Positions 42,558 to 51,157 of a stretch of DNA of 64,000 nucleotides are shown piece after piece. Where the stretch lies: the NCBI GenBank assembly GCA_022787165.1, contig JALFVL010000025.1:57810-121809 (forward strand). The letters run 5' to 3'. The notes under the pieces are model-generated. The model ran no database searches and was not told where the DNA came from. It worked only from the letters and a program-made list of their open reading frames with translations. The stretch comes from Clostridiales bacterium (lineage in GTDB: Bacteria > Bacillota > Clostridia > Christensenellales > Aristaeellaceae). Within the stretch, counting starts at the first letter, position 1, and every line of letters starts with the position of its first letter. The position numbers were made by a program, and so were the translations under genes.

Positions 42558-43783
42558 TGTGCCTGACCTCCCAGCGATGAAAATTCCTCCCAGAAGCGGG
42601 GGGCGGATTTGGAGACGGCCTGCGCGTCCGAAATCGTCAGCGGGCCGCAGGACAGCGCCGAGGCGACAGCCATCGCCATGACGATGCGGTGGTCGTTGCA
42701 GCCGTCGATGCGGGCGGCATGCAGCGGCCTTCCGCCGCGGATGATCAGCCCGTCCTCAAGCTCGGTCACGTCCGCACCCGCCGCGCAGAGCGCCGCGCGC
42801 ATGGCGCTGAGCCGGTCGCTCTCCTTGATGCGCAGTCTGGCTGCGCCGGTGATGCGGCTCTCACCCTCGGCAGCGGCCATCGCGACGGCCAGCGCGGGGA
42901 CGAGGTCCGGCGTCTGCCCGACGTCGACCGTCGCGCCGCGCAGCTGCGAAGGGAAGGCCGTCAGCCCGTCCGCGCCCTCCCGGATGTCTGCGCCCATGTC
43001 GCGCAGGATCGGTACGATGGCGCGGTCGCCCTGTGTGCTCTGCAGGTCAAGCCCTGTGAGCGTCACGGGGCCGGCTTGGCCGATAGCGCCCGCGACGAGA
43101 TAGAAGGCGGCGTGGCTCCAGTCGCCTTCGACGGCAAAGCGGCCGGGAGAGACGGCCTGCTGGCCGCCGGGGATCAGCAGCGTCTGCTCGTCCTGCCAGC
43201 TGGAGCGGATGCCGAAGGATGCCTGGATGCGCCGCGTCAGCTCGACGTAGGCGCGCGACTCGAGCGCCGTCGTGATGCGGATGACGCTGTCGCCCGGCAC
43301 GCGGGGGAGGGCCAGCAGCAGGCCCGTGATGAACTGGCTGCTGACATCGCCGCGCAGCGCGTATTCGCCGCTCTCAAGCTGCCCCTCGACGGTCAGGCTG
43401 TCGCCGTCGAGCGCCCAGCGGACACCGCGCGGGCAAAACAGCGATTCATAGACGTCGAGCGGGCGCTGCATCAGCCGCCCGTGGCCGGTCAGTTGGACGG
43501 GGCCGCGCCCGTCCAGCGCCAGCGGGATAAAGAAGCGCAGCGTCGAGCCGGATTCGCCGCAGTCGAGCCTGCGCAGCGGCAGCGGGCCGGGCTGCTCAAG
43601 GCGCAGGTCGAGCGCCCGGGCGCAGGCGAGCGTCGCCTCAATGTCGCGGGAGCGCTGAAGCGGCGAAAGCTGCGTTTCGCCCTGCGCCATCGCCGCGAGC
43701 ATGACTGCGCGATGGGAAGCGGATTTGCTCGGGATGACCGCGAGGCTGCCCCGCAGCGAGCCGGGAAGAACGGTTTTCTCCAT
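42554..43783 (-). CDS. aroA: 3-phosphoshikimate 1-carboxyvinyltransferase (EPSP synthase)
   Basis: The 409-residue enzyme has two inverse alpha-beta domains. Landmarks are IPSKSASHRAVMLAAMA near the N-terminus, LDCGESGSTLRFFIPLAL, VEGDWSHAAFYLVAGAI and RIKESDRLSAMRAAL with NDHRIVMAMAVA near the C-terminus. It couples shikimate 3-phosphate and PEP. AGGAAAGGAAGG precedes the ATG. It lies 23 nt after aroB. Confidence 0.96.
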   Translation of the reverse strand: MEKTVLPGSLRGSLAVIPSKSASHRAVMLAAMAQGETQLSPLQRSRDIEATLACARALDLRLEQPGPLPLRRLDCGESGSTLRFFIPLALDGRGPVQLTGHGRLMQRPLDVYESLFCPRGVRWALDGDSLTVEGQLESGEYALRGDVSSQFITGLLLALPRVPGDSVIRITTALESRAYVELTRRIQASFGIRSSWQDEQTLLIPGGQQAVSPGRFAVEGDWSHAAFYLVAGAIGQAGPVTLTGLDLQSTQGDRAIVPILRDMGADIREGADGLTAFPSQLRGATVDVGQTPDLVPALAVAMAAAEGESRITGAARLRIKESDRLSAMRAALCAAGADVTELEDGLIIRGGRPLHAARIDGCNDHRIVMAMAVASALSCGPLTISDAQAVSKSAPRFWEEFSSLGGQAQ

Positions 43784-43806
43784 AAAGGCCTTCCTTTCCT
43801 GTGCCG

Positions 43807-44874
43807 TCAGAGCATGGCGCGCAGCGCGTTGGCCGTCAGCGGCACGCCGCGGCAGGCGCCGATGTCCGTGAGGATGACGGTCTTGATCGTCTTCCCCTCG
43901 GCCTTCTTGTCCAGCGCCATCGTCGCGGCGAGCGCGTCGGTGGAGAGGCCCTGCGGCACCTGCGTGGGCAGAACGTATGCCTCAAGCAGCGCGCGGATGC
44001 GCGCCTGCGTGCCCGCGGGCGTGATGCCCAGGCGCTCGCCCCAGCCGCTGGCGGCGACCATGCCGATGCAGACGGCCTCGCCGTGCAGCAGCGTGCCGTA
44101 GCCCATCGCGTTTTCGAGCGCATGGGCGAGCGTGTGGCCGAAGTTGAGCTGCATGCGGATGCCGTGGTCATGAGGATCCTCGTGGACGTAGCGCGCCTTG
44201 ATCTCGCAGCAGCGGGCGATGACCTCGTGCATGTGCGGCCAGAGCGCCTCGCGGGAGCCGAGCGACTCGATGCGCTCAAAGAGCGCGCGGTCGGCGATGC
44301 AGCCGTATTTGATGACCTCGCCCAGGCCGGCGCCAACCTGGCGCGCGTCGAGCGAATCGAGCGTATCGCAGTCGATGACGACAAGCTCCGGCTGATAGAA
44401 CGCGCCGAGCAGGTTTTTGCCGCGCGGATGGTTGACGGCGACCTTGCCGCCCACGGAGGAATCGACCTGAGAAAGCAGCGTCGTGGGCACCTGAACGAAG
44501 TGGACGCCGCGCAGATAGGTGCAGGCGGCGTAGCCCGTCAGATCGCCGATGACGCCGCCGCCCAGCGCGATGACGAGGTCCGCGCGGGTCAGATGCCGGT
44601 CAAGAAACGCGTCGTAGAGCGCGAGCAGCGAATCGGTGCATTTGGTCGTTTCGCCCGCCGGCAGCGTGATCAGCGAGGCGTCGATATCTGCTTCGCGCAG
44701 CTGCACGAGCAGCGTCTTGCCAAAGAGCGGCGCGGTGTTTTCGTCCGCGACGACGGCGGCGCGCCGTCCGGCGTAGGGGGAGAAGAGCCCTGCGCAGGCG
44801 GCAAGCAGGCCGGAATCGATGTGGATGGGGTATTGCTCCTGCGCGGCGGGCGCGGTGACGGTGACGATGGGCAT
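43807..44874 (-). CDS. aroB: 3-dehydroquinate synthase
   Basis: The 355-residue NAD- and metal-dependent enzyme converts DAHP to 3-dehydroquinate. It shows the glycine loop GGGVIGDLTGYAACTYLRG, VPTTLLSQVDSSVGGKVAVNH, and the metal ligands in GLGEVIKYG, NFGHTLAHALEN and HGEAVCIGM. CAGGAGG precedes the ATG, 15 nt downstream of tyrA. Confidence 0.97.
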   Translation of the reverse strand: MPIVTVTAPAAQEQYPIHIDSGLLAACAGLFSPYAGRRAAVVADENTAPLFGKTLLVQLREADIDASLITLPAGETTKCTDSLLALYDAFLDRHLTRADLVIALGGGVIGDLTGYAACTYLRGVHFVQVPTTLLSQVDSSVGGKVAVNHPRGKNLLGAFYQPELVVIDCDTLDSLDARQVGAGLGEVIKYGCIADRALFERIESLGSREALWPHMHEVIARCCEIKARYVHEDPHDHGIRMQLNFGHTLAHALENAMGYGTLLHGEAVCIGMVAASGWGERLGITPAGTQARIRALLEAYVLPTQVPQGLSTDALAATMALDKKAEGKTIKTVILTDIGACRGVPLTANALRAML

Positions 44875-44889
44875 GACGTGGCCTCCTGT

Positions 44890-45768
44890 CTATTTGTAAA
44901 GCGGGGTATCCGACGGGGCCTGCGAGCGGAGGCGGTCGAATTCCTTCTTGCGCTCGCTCGAGGCGGTCAGGCGCTCAAGAAGGGCCTGACTGTCGCCGCC
45001 GCGCAGCAGCGCGCTGTACTCGCCGAGCTTCTCGATCAGCTCATCGGTCAGATCGGCCAGCGCCTCGCGGTTGGCCATAAACAGCTCGCACCAGAGCTTC
45101 GGATCGAGCGCGGCCACGCGCGTCGCGCCGCGGAAGGAGCCGCCCTCAAAGCCGTAGCTGTCAAAGAGCAGATGCTGGTCGCACAGCGCCAGCGCCATGA
45201 CATGCATGAGCTGGCTGGTGTAGGCGATGCGCGCGTCGTGCGCGTCGGGCGTGGAGAGCACGACGTCGCTGCAGCCCATGAACGTGACGAGCTGGCGCAT
45301 CAGCTGCACCCTATCCTGCGCAACGCTGTCGTCCGGGGTGAGAATGTAGTGCGAGCCGCGGAAGAGATCGGGCGTCGCGTTGGCAAAGCCGCCGCGCTCG
45401 CGGCCGGCCATCGGATGGCCGCCGAGATAGACGAAGCTGCGCTCGCCCAGCGCGGCGACGGCATCACAGATCGGGCGCTTGACGCCGCAGACGTCGGTCA
45501 GCAGCGCGCCAGGACGCAGCCTGTGCGCCTGCGTGCGCACGAAGCCGGCGGCGGCGTGCGGATGCAGACAGAGGACGACGGTGTCCATCTCGCCAAGCGG
45601 CGCTTCCTCGACGCTGGCCCAGGCCGCGCGCACGGCGCCGCGCCCGAGCGCTTCAAAGCGGGTCCACTCGTCGCACTCGACGGCGTAGCGCTCCAGCCCG
45701 GGATACCCCTCCAGAGCGAGCGCCATGCTGCCGCCAATCAGCCCGAGGCCGACAAACATGATCTTCAT
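44890..45768 (-). CDS. tyrA: Prephenate dehydrogenase
   Basis: The 292-residue NAD(P)-dependent enzyme directs prephenate to tyrosine. The N-terminal Rossmann motif is MFVGLGLIGGSMALALEG, followed by TDVCGVKRPI, YLGGHPMAGRERGGF and HDARIAYTSQLMHVMAL. No ACT domain follows. The ATG at 45768 overlaps the aroF stop by 4 nt, while the longer frame upstream lies inside aroF. Confidence 0.95.
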   Translation of the reverse strand: MKIMFVGLGLIGGSMALALEGYPGLERYAVECDEWTRFEALGRGAVRAAWASVEEAPLGEMDTVVLCLHPHAAAGFVRTQAHRLRPGALLTDVCGVKRPICDAVAALGERSFVYLGGHPMAGRERGGFANATPDLFRGSHYILTPDDSVAQDRVQLMRQLVTFMGCSDVVLSTPDAHDARIAYTSQLMHVMALALCDQHLLFDSYGFEGGSFRGATRVAALDPKLWCELFMANREALADLTDELIEKLGEYSALLRGGDSQALLERLTASSERKKEFDRLRSQAPSDTPLYK

Positions 45769-46778
45769 AACGTGCGCTCCACGATCGGCGCCAAAGCGGT
45801 GATCTTGCCCACCAGCTGCGCGAACTCCGGCGGCGTCAGGCTCTGAGAGCCGTCGCACAGCGCCTTGGCCGGGTTGTTGTGAACCTCGATGATCAGGCCG
45901 TCCGCGCCTGCGGCGATGGCTGCCAGAGACATGCGCTCGACCATCCAGCTCAGGCCGGTGGCGTGGCTCGGGTCGACGATCACGGGCAGGTGGGATAGGC
46001 GCTTGACCGCCTGCACGGCGGAGAGATCAAGCGTATTGCGCGTGTAGGTTTCAAACGTGCGGATGCCGCGCTCACAGAGAATGACGTTCGGGTTGCCGGC
46101 TGCCATGATGTATTCTGCGCTCATCAGCCATTCGTTGATCGTCGCAGAGAGGCCGCGCTTGAGCAGAATGGGCTTGCGGGTTTGGCCGAGCTCGGTGAGC
46201 AGATCGAAATTCTGCATGTTGCGCGCGCCGACCTGAATGACATCCACACGGCGGTCGAATTCCTCCACGAGCTTCGGGCTCATGATCTCCGTACAGATGG
46301 GCATGCCGGTGAGCTCTCTGGCCTGCTCAAGCAGCGCGAGGCCCTCGAGCTTGAGGCCCTGGAAGGCGTAGGGCGAGGTGCGCGGCTTGTAGGCGCCGCC
46401 GCGCAGGATGCTCGCGCCGCTGGCACGAACCTTGAGCGCCGTATCCGTGATCTGGTCGTAGTTTTCCACCGAGCAGGGGCCGGCAAAAATGGCGAGCTTG
46501 CGCCCGCCGACGGGCACGCCGCCGCAGTCAATGACGCTGTCTGTCGGGTGGAACTTGCGGTTAGCCTTCTTGAACGGCTCGGAGACCGGCATGACGCGCT
46601 CGACGCCCGGCTTGACGAGGAAGTCATGCGGATCGAGGCTGGCGACGTTGCCAAGAACGCCGAGCACGGTACAGTCGACGCCGGCGTTGCGCTGAACCTG
46701 CATGCCGTCCTCGCGCAGCGATTCGCAGAGGGAGGCGATTTGCTCTTCGGTGGCCTGAGGCTTCATGATGATGATCAT
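45765..46778 (-). CDS. aroF: 3-deoxy-7-phosphoheptulonate synthase (AroG-Ibeta type)
   Basis: The 337-residue enzyme performs the first step, joining PEP and erythrose 4-phosphate. An N-terminal ferredoxin-like regulatory domain (about 1-70, MIIIMKPQATEEQIASLCES) precedes the TIM barrel with LAIFAGPCSVENYDQI, ILRGGAYKPRTSPYAFQGL, VGARNMQNFDLL, RKPILLKRG and DPSHATG. The N-terminal domain allows allosteric inhibition in related enzymes. It is the first gene of the operon, behind a leader-peptide attenuator. Confidence 0.97.
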   Translation of the reverse strand: MIIIMKPQATEEQIASLCESLREDGMQVQRNAGVDCTVLGVLGNVASLDPHDFLVKPGVERVMPVSEPFKKANRKFHPTDSVIDCGGVPVGGRKLAIFAGPCSVENYDQITDTALKVRASGASILRGGAYKPRTSPYAFQGLKLEGLALLEQARELTGMPICTEIMSPKLVEEFDRRVDVIQVGARNMQNFDLLTELGQTRKPILLKRGLSATINEWLMSAEYIMAAGNPNVILCERGIRTFETYTRNTLDLSAVQAVKRLSHLPVIVDPSHATGLSWMVERMSLAAIAAGADGLIIEVHNNPAKALCDGSQSLTPPEFAQLVGKITALAPIVERTL

Positions 46779-46844
46779 GGGAAGTTTCCTTCTTTCTCTT
46801 CGTCTGTTCGTGGGTCGGAAGGCGGGGACAGGGGAGCGGCACAG

Positions 46845-46875
46845 AAAAAGGCTCCCGCCAGTGTGGCAGGAGCCT
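46845..46875 (-). terminator. Attenuator terminator upstream of aroF
   Basis: On the minus strand GGCTCCTGCCA pairs with TGGCGGGAGCC (46874-46850), followed by five T residues (46849-46845). It lies 43 nt after the leader-peptide stop and 66 nt before the aroF start. A separate GCCCC-TTC-GGGGC hairpin is at 46890-46902. Confidence 0.9.
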
Positions 46876-46918
46876 CAAAACTGCAGTCAGCCCCGAAGGG
46901 GCACGCCTGTTTTCCCTC

Positions 46919-46993
46919 TCATGCTCGCACGAAAGCAAGACCATAGCCCATAAAGCCATAGCCGCTAAATCGCACGAAAGAGAAGTTGAACAT
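46919..46993 (-). CDS. Phe/Tyr-rich leader peptide of the aro operon
   Basis: A 24-codon reading frame starts at ATG 46993 with GGAGGG 9 nt upstream and ends in TGA. Six Phe codons (residues 2, 4, 6, 9, 14, 21) and two Tyr codons (12, 17) make one third of the peptide aromatic; there is no Trp. It begins MFNFSFVRF. It is followed by an intrinsic terminator before aroF. This is the architecture of ribosome-mediated transcription attenuation: stalling at scarce Phe or Tyr codons would favour read-through. An antiterminator pairing could not be identified with certainty. Confidence 0.85.
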   Translation of the reverse strand: MFNFSFVRFSGYGFMGYGLAFVRA

Positions 46994-47021
46994 CGCTTTG
47001 CCCTCCGATTGAATTGAGGAA

Positions 47022-47050
47022 AGTATACCATGACTTCTGTCAAAACGCAA
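47022..47050 (-). promoter_or_regulatory. Promoter of the aro operon
   Basis: Minus-strand TTGCGT (47050-47045) and TATACT (47027-47022), spacer 17 bp, about 28 nt before the leader-peptide start. Confidence 0.7.
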
Positions 47051-47099
47051 GGGGCTGCGCAAACTTTGTACAATGTTGACAATTCGTCATCCCGATGTG

Positions 47100-47750
47100 T
47101 CAGATTTTGCGCAGCAGCTTGCGCGCATCCTCCTTGGAGGCCAGCGCCAGCACATGCTCCTCCCCGGTAAAGCGGTAGTCGGCTCCGGGCATCGGGCGCA
47201 GCCCGTCTGCCGTTTTGATTGCCAGAATGTTGAGATGGTGCTTGTTGCGCACGTCGATTTCGCGCACGGAGCGCCCGGCCCAACCGGGCAGCGGGGGAAT
47301 CTCGTAGATGGAGTATTCGTCCGTCAGCTCGATGTAGTCAAACACGTTCTGCGCGCTCAGGCGGGTGGCCATGCGCTCCGCGCTGTCGCGCTCGGGGTAG
47401 GCAACCTCGTCCGCGCCGTTGCGCAGCAGCAGCCGGGCATGAATGTCCTGACTGGCCTTGGAGATGATGCGCTGCGCGCCCAGGTCGCGCAGCATCGAGG
47501 TGATCAGCAGGCTGCTGGCGAAGTCCGACCCGATGCACACGAAGCAGATGTCAAAGTTGTGTACGCCCAGCTGGCGCAGGACAGCCTCGTCCGTGCAGTC
47601 CGCGATCTGCGCGCCCGTGGCCTCGTTGGCGAGCGCGGAGACGGCGGCTTCGTCGCGGTCGACGACCATGACCTCGTTGCCAAGGCTCATGAATTTGCGG
47701 CAGAGGTGCCGCCCGAAGCGGCCCAGGCCGATGACAAGGATGGATTTCAT
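47100..47750 (-). CDS. Potassium uptake regulatory subunit (TrkA/KtrA family)
   Basis: The 216-residue cytoplasmic protein has an N-terminal RCK/Rossmann domain (MKSILVIGLGRFGRHLCRKF, VVDRDEAAVSAL, ADCTDEAVLRQLG) binding nucleotide, and a C-terminal RCK-C domain (about 135-216, YSIYEIPPLPGWAGRSVREI). It gates the TrkH/KtrB-type channel encoded 17 nt upstream. The layout is that of KtrA/KtrC rather than the duplicated TrkA of enterobacteria. Confidence 0.94.
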   Translation of the reverse strand: MKSILVIGLGRFGRHLCRKFMSLGNEVMVVDRDEAAVSALANEATGAQIADCTDEAVLRQLGVHNFDICFVCIGSDFASSLLITSMLRDLGAQRIISKASQDIHARLLLRNGADEVAYPERDSAERMATRLSAQNVFDYIELTDEYSIYEIPPLPGWAGRSVREIDVRNKHHLNILAIKTADGLRPMPGADYRFTGEEHVLALASKEDARKLLRKI

Positions 47751-47767
47751 GGGGCTCCTTTCAAAGC

Positions 47768-49126
47768 TCAGCCGACAAGCAGCCGGCCGGTCGGGTATTG
47801 TACCCTGGCACTCTGGGTTTTGTGCGTGAGCAGGATGGCGAAGGTCAGGCTGCCCAGGCGGCCCGCGTACATCAGCAGAATGATGACCAGGCGGGAGAGC
47901 GGATTGAGCACGCGCGTGATGCCTGTGCTCATGCCGACAGTATTGACGGCAGAGAAGACCTCAATGAGCACGTCGCGCAGGGCAAGCTCAGGCTGCATGG
48001 CGCAGATGGCGAGCGTCGCGCCCGTCGCCAGCGCCAGGTAGACAACCACGATCGCGCAGGCGCGGCGAATGACATCCTGCTCGATGCGCCTGCCGAGGAG
48101 ATGCACATCCTCCTCCTGGCGCAGCAGGGAGACGGCAAGCAGCGCCACCAGCAGCATCGTTGTCGTCTTCGCGCCGCCGGCTGTCGAGCCGGGATTGCCG
48201 CCCGTGAGCATGAGCAGGATGGTCAGCAGGCTGCCCGCGCCGGAGAGGTCACCGGTGGGCACGGTGTCAAAGCCGGCCGTGCGGGGCGTGACCGCACTAA
48301 AGAGGCTGGCGAGCAGACGCTCGCCCGTGCTCATGCCGACCATGGAGCTGCGCAGCTCAAAGAGGAAAAAGAGCCCCGCGGGAATGAGCACCAGCGCAGC
48401 GCTTGCAAGCAGCACGACGCGGGAATGGAGCTGGAGTTTCGAGAAGCGGAAGCGGCAGGTCACCAGGTCGTCCCAGACGAAGAAGCCGAGGCCGCCCACG
48501 AGAATGAGCGCGATGACGGCGAAATTGACGAGCGGATCCGCCCGGAACAGCTCCAGCGAGGAAAACGGCCCGGAAACCGTGCCCATCAGGTCAAAGCCCG
48601 CGTTGCAGAAGGCAGAGATTGAATGGAACACGCTGTAGCCGATGCCGCGCACGGGGCCCAGCATCGGCACAAAACGCAGGCTCAGCAGCAGCGCGCCGAG
48701 CGCCTCGATGGCGAATGTGCCGATCATCGCGCGGCGCACAAGACGGACGATGCCGCCCAGATGCAGCGAGGCGACGCTCTCCTGGAGCACGGTGCGCTGG
48801 CGCAGACCGATGCGCCTGCCCAGCAGAAGCGGGAACAGGGAGAGGATGGTCATCACGCCCAGACCGCCGATCTGGATGCCCACGAGCAGCACGATCCGTC
48901 CGAAGAGCGACCAATGGCTCGCCGTGTCGACGACGACGAGCCCCGTCACGCAGACGGCGCTGGCGGCAGTGAAAAGCGCGGTGAGCGGGTCGGTCCATTG
49001 CCCGCTCTGCGAGGACGCCGGAAGCATCAGCAGCAGCGTTTCGACCAGGATGATCAGCATGAAGCCCAGCGCAATCAGCGCCTGAGAGGACAGGAGCGCG
49101 CGGGGACGTCTTCCGGTTTTGTTCAA
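47768..49126 (-). CDS. Potassium transporter membrane subunit (TrkH/KtrB family)
   Basis: The 452-residue channel-like protein has four M1-P-M2 repeats with filter-type glycines in SAVCVTGLVVVDT, SAFCNAGFDLMG, SAVTPRTAGFDTVP and SAVNTVGMSTGITR. It imports K+ together with the RCK protein encoded downstream. The start is TTG 49126, which has AAGGAGG 8 nt upstream; farther ATGs at 49192 and 49219 fall inside the promoter and are rejected. Confidence 0.93.
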   Translation of the reverse strand: MNKTGRRPRALLSSQALIALGFMLIILVETLLLMLPASSQSGQWTDPLTALFTAASAVCVTGLVVVDTASHWSLFGRIVLLVGIQIGGLGVMTILSLFPLLLGRRIGLRQRTVLQESVASLHLGGIVRLVRRAMIGTFAIEALGALLLSLRFVPMLGPVRGIGYSVFHSISAFCNAGFDLMGTVSGPFSSLELFRADPLVNFAVIALILVGGLGFFVWDDLVTCRFRFSKLQLHSRVVLLASAALVLIPAGLFFLFELRSSMVGMSTGERLLASLFSAVTPRTAGFDTVPTGDLSGAGSLLTILLMLTGGNPGSTAGGAKTTTMLLVALLAVSLLRQEEDVHLLGRRIEQDVIRRACAIVVVYLALATGATLAICAMQPELALRDVLIEVFSAVNTVGMSTGITRVLNPLSRLVIILLMYAGRLGSLTFAILLTHKTQSARVQYPTGRLLVG

Positions 49127-49190
49127 AAACGGAGCCTCCTTCGGCAGAAATCGGGCGCCGCCCGCAGCGGGCAGACATCGCCTTTTCAGC

Positions 49191-49219
49191 ATTGTACTAC
49201 GAAGCCGCTTCTTTTTCAA
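49191..49219 (-). promoter_or_regulatory. Promoter of the potassium uptake operon
   Basis: Minus-strand TTGAAA (49219-49214) and TACAAT (49196-49191), spacer 17 bp, 65 nt upstream of the TTG start. Confidence 0.8.
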
Positions 49220-49240
49220 GGCGCAGGCGATGACCCGGGG

Positions 49241-50209
49241 TCAGGAAACGTCGGGTGTGAAGCCGGGGTTTTCCCGAAGCGCACAGGTGTCAAACAGCCG
49301 GGCCGCGGCCTCTTCATAGGCCGCGAGGGTTGCCGCCTTGCGCAGAGCCTTGAGCGGCTTGTGCGCGCCTTCGAGGCAGCAGGAGAAGTGCCGGGCGAGC
49401 TCGCGCATCCTTCCCACGGCGACATGGCCCGGATAGCGCTCCGTGTAGGCGGAAAGCAGCGCGTCGTGAAACGCGCGCAGCTCCGCATGCGCCAGCGCTG
49501 GGCCGCCGGCGAGCGTGCGCGCCAGCGCCGGGTTGGCGAGCAGGCCGCGGCCAAGCATCATCGCGCGCGTGCCAGGAAAGCTCCGCTCGAGGGCGAAGCA
49601 ATCCTCCGGCAGAAAGAGGTCGCCGTTATAGACGAGGGGCAGTGCGGTCTGTTCGAGCGCCCGGGCGAAGACCTCCCTGTGCGGCTGTCCCTTGTAAAAC
49701 TGCACACGCGTGCGCGGATGGACCGTCAGCTCGCAGATGGGGTAACGGGTATAAAGCTCAAGCAGCCGCTCAAACTCCGCGGGCGAGGTTACGCCGATGC
49801 GCGTCTTGACGGACACGGGCAGCGGCGTGCGGGAGAAGATCTCGTCAAGGAAGCGCTCGAGATGACAAAAATCCGCGAGCATGCCCGCGCCCTTGCCCTT
49901 GGCCGTGACCGTGCCGGAGGGGCAGCCGAGGTTGAGGTTGACCTCGCCATAGCCCATCTGCGCGAGCTCGCGCGCGGCCCAGAGAAACTGCTCCGCGTCC
50001 TTGCAGAGCACCTGCGGCACGGCGGGAACACCGGCGTTGGCCTCCGGCGCGATGGCGGCAAGCTCGCGGCTGGTGAAGCGCAGGTTCTGCGTCGGGCTGA
50101 CGAAGGGGATGAAGTATTTGGTAATCCCGGGAAAGCGCTCGTGATGGAAGCGGCGGAAGAGCGCGTCCGTGATGCCCTCCAGGGGCGCGAAATAGACGGG
50201 CAGAGGCAT
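49241..50209 (-). CDS. dus: tRNA-dihydrouridine synthase
   Basis: The 322-residue FMN-dependent TIM-barrel enzyme reduces uridines in tRNA. Motifs are YFAPLEGITDALFRR, the catalytic Cys in VNLNLGCPSGTVTAKGKG, SVKTRIGV, LTVHPRTRVQFYKG, and PLVYNGDLFLPEDC with MLGRGLLANP. The C-terminal helical domain is present. AAAGGAG precedes the ATG, 18 nt after the aspartoacylase-like gene, so it is probably the third gene of that unit. Confidence 0.93.
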   Translation of the reverse strand: MPLPVYFAPLEGITDALFRRFHHERFPGITKYFIPFVSPTQNLRFTSRELAAIAPEANAGVPAVPQVLCKDAEQFLWAARELAQMGYGEVNLNLGCPSGTVTAKGKGAGMLADFCHLERFLDEIFSRTPLPVSVKTRIGVTSPAEFERLLELYTRYPICELTVHPRTRVQFYKGQPHREVFARALEQTALPLVYNGDLFLPEDCFALERSFPGTRAMMLGRGLLANPALARTLAGGPALAHAELRAFHDALLSAYTERYPGHVAVGRMRELARHFSCCLEGAHKPLKALRKAATLAAYEEAAARLFDTCALRENPGFTPDVS

Positions 50210-50227
50210 GAGCGGCTCCTTTGCTGC

Positions 50228-51157
50228 TTATTCCTTGATGATCTTGTAGGCGACGCCGCGCTCCTTGGCCAGCGGCGCGTGATGGGAGAAGAAGACGCGC
50301 CCCGTGACCGGCGAGGCGACGCGCGCGAGCGTATCGCCCTCCAGCGGGTTCAGGATCTCGCAGAGCACCTGCCCCTCGCGCACGCGGTCGCCAGGGGCGA
50401 AGAAATGGCGGTAGATGCCGGCGGCAGGCGTTTGTACGGCGACGAGCTCGCTCTCCGTCACGATGCGCGAGGGCTCACCAGGCCCCCAATTGTTTACGCG
50501 GAGCATGCCGCGCGCGGCGAGAAAACGCAGCACGGCGTCGACGCTCTCGCGCGCGGAGCGCTCGTCGATCTCATCGGTCGCCGTCGTGTAGACGGAAAAG
50601 GCCTGCGACTCGAAGACCTGCCAGTTGTAATTGAGCGTGGTCGAATCGTAGGGGCGGGGTGTGCGCAGCAGGACGTAGGGCAGGCCGAAGTCAAAGCCCA
50701 GCTCCGGCGACTGATACCCCAGATCCATCATCTTGACGTGGGGCAGAAAGTCGCCGGGCATATAGAAGGAGGCAAACTGCATGCCGTAGCGGTAGCCGCG
50801 GATGCGCTCAAAGAGCTTCGCCGCGATGCGCTGCGTCGTTTCGCCCTGGTCGTAGCCGGGAAACATGCGGTTGATGTCCGTGTTGTCCAGCGCCCAAAAG
50901 CGTTTGCCGATGTTCATGGAGAAGTGGTTGACCGAGGGAACGACGAGGATTTCCTTCCCGGGGACGATTTGATCCTGCGCCTCCAGGCCGCGCAGCGCGC
51001 GAACCAGCTGGGAGGCGACGTACATCTGCTGAATCTCGTTGCCGCGCAGCGCGCCGACGATGCAGGCGGCGCGCTCGCCCGAGCCAAAGCGGTAGCCCGT
51101 CACGCGAAGATCGTCGCGATAGAGCGAGCCGAGGGTAAAGAGCGTTTCCCGGATCAT
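50228..51157 (-). CDS. Aspartoacylase-like protein with degenerate zinc site
   Basis: The 309-residue protein of the AstE/AspA (M14-like) family is a paralogue of its upstream neighbour. The usual zinc motif HxxE reads GALRGNEIQQMY here, with Arg in place of His, and the DxH segment reads MQFASFYMPG, so two of three expected zinc ligands are missing. The NTDINRMFPG core and the C-terminal barrel-sandwich domain (AGIYRHFFAPGDRVREGQV, ILNPLEGDTL) are intact. A non-catalytic partner role or a different chemistry is inferred. It overlaps the upstream paralogue by 4 nt. Confidence 0.85.
   Translation of the reverse strand: MIRETLFTLGSLYRDDLRVTGYRFGSGERAACIVGALRGNEIQQMYVASQLVRALRGLEAQDQIVPGKEILVVPSVNHFSMNIGKRFWALDNTDINRMFPGYDQGETTQRIAAKLFERIRGYRYGMQFASFYMPGDFLPHVKMMDLGYQSPELGFDFGLPYVLLRTPRPYDSTTLNYNWQVFESQAFSVYTTATDEIDERSARESVDAVLRFLAARGMLRVNNWGPGEPSRIVTESELVAVQTPAAGIYRHFFAPGDRVREGQVLCEILNPLEGDTLARVASPVTGRVFFSHHAPLAKERGVAYKIIKE

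Noticed and set aside
43801..45846. A 681-codon plus-strand open frame opposite aroB and tyrA
   Set aside because: Shadow of two certain genes on the minus strand.
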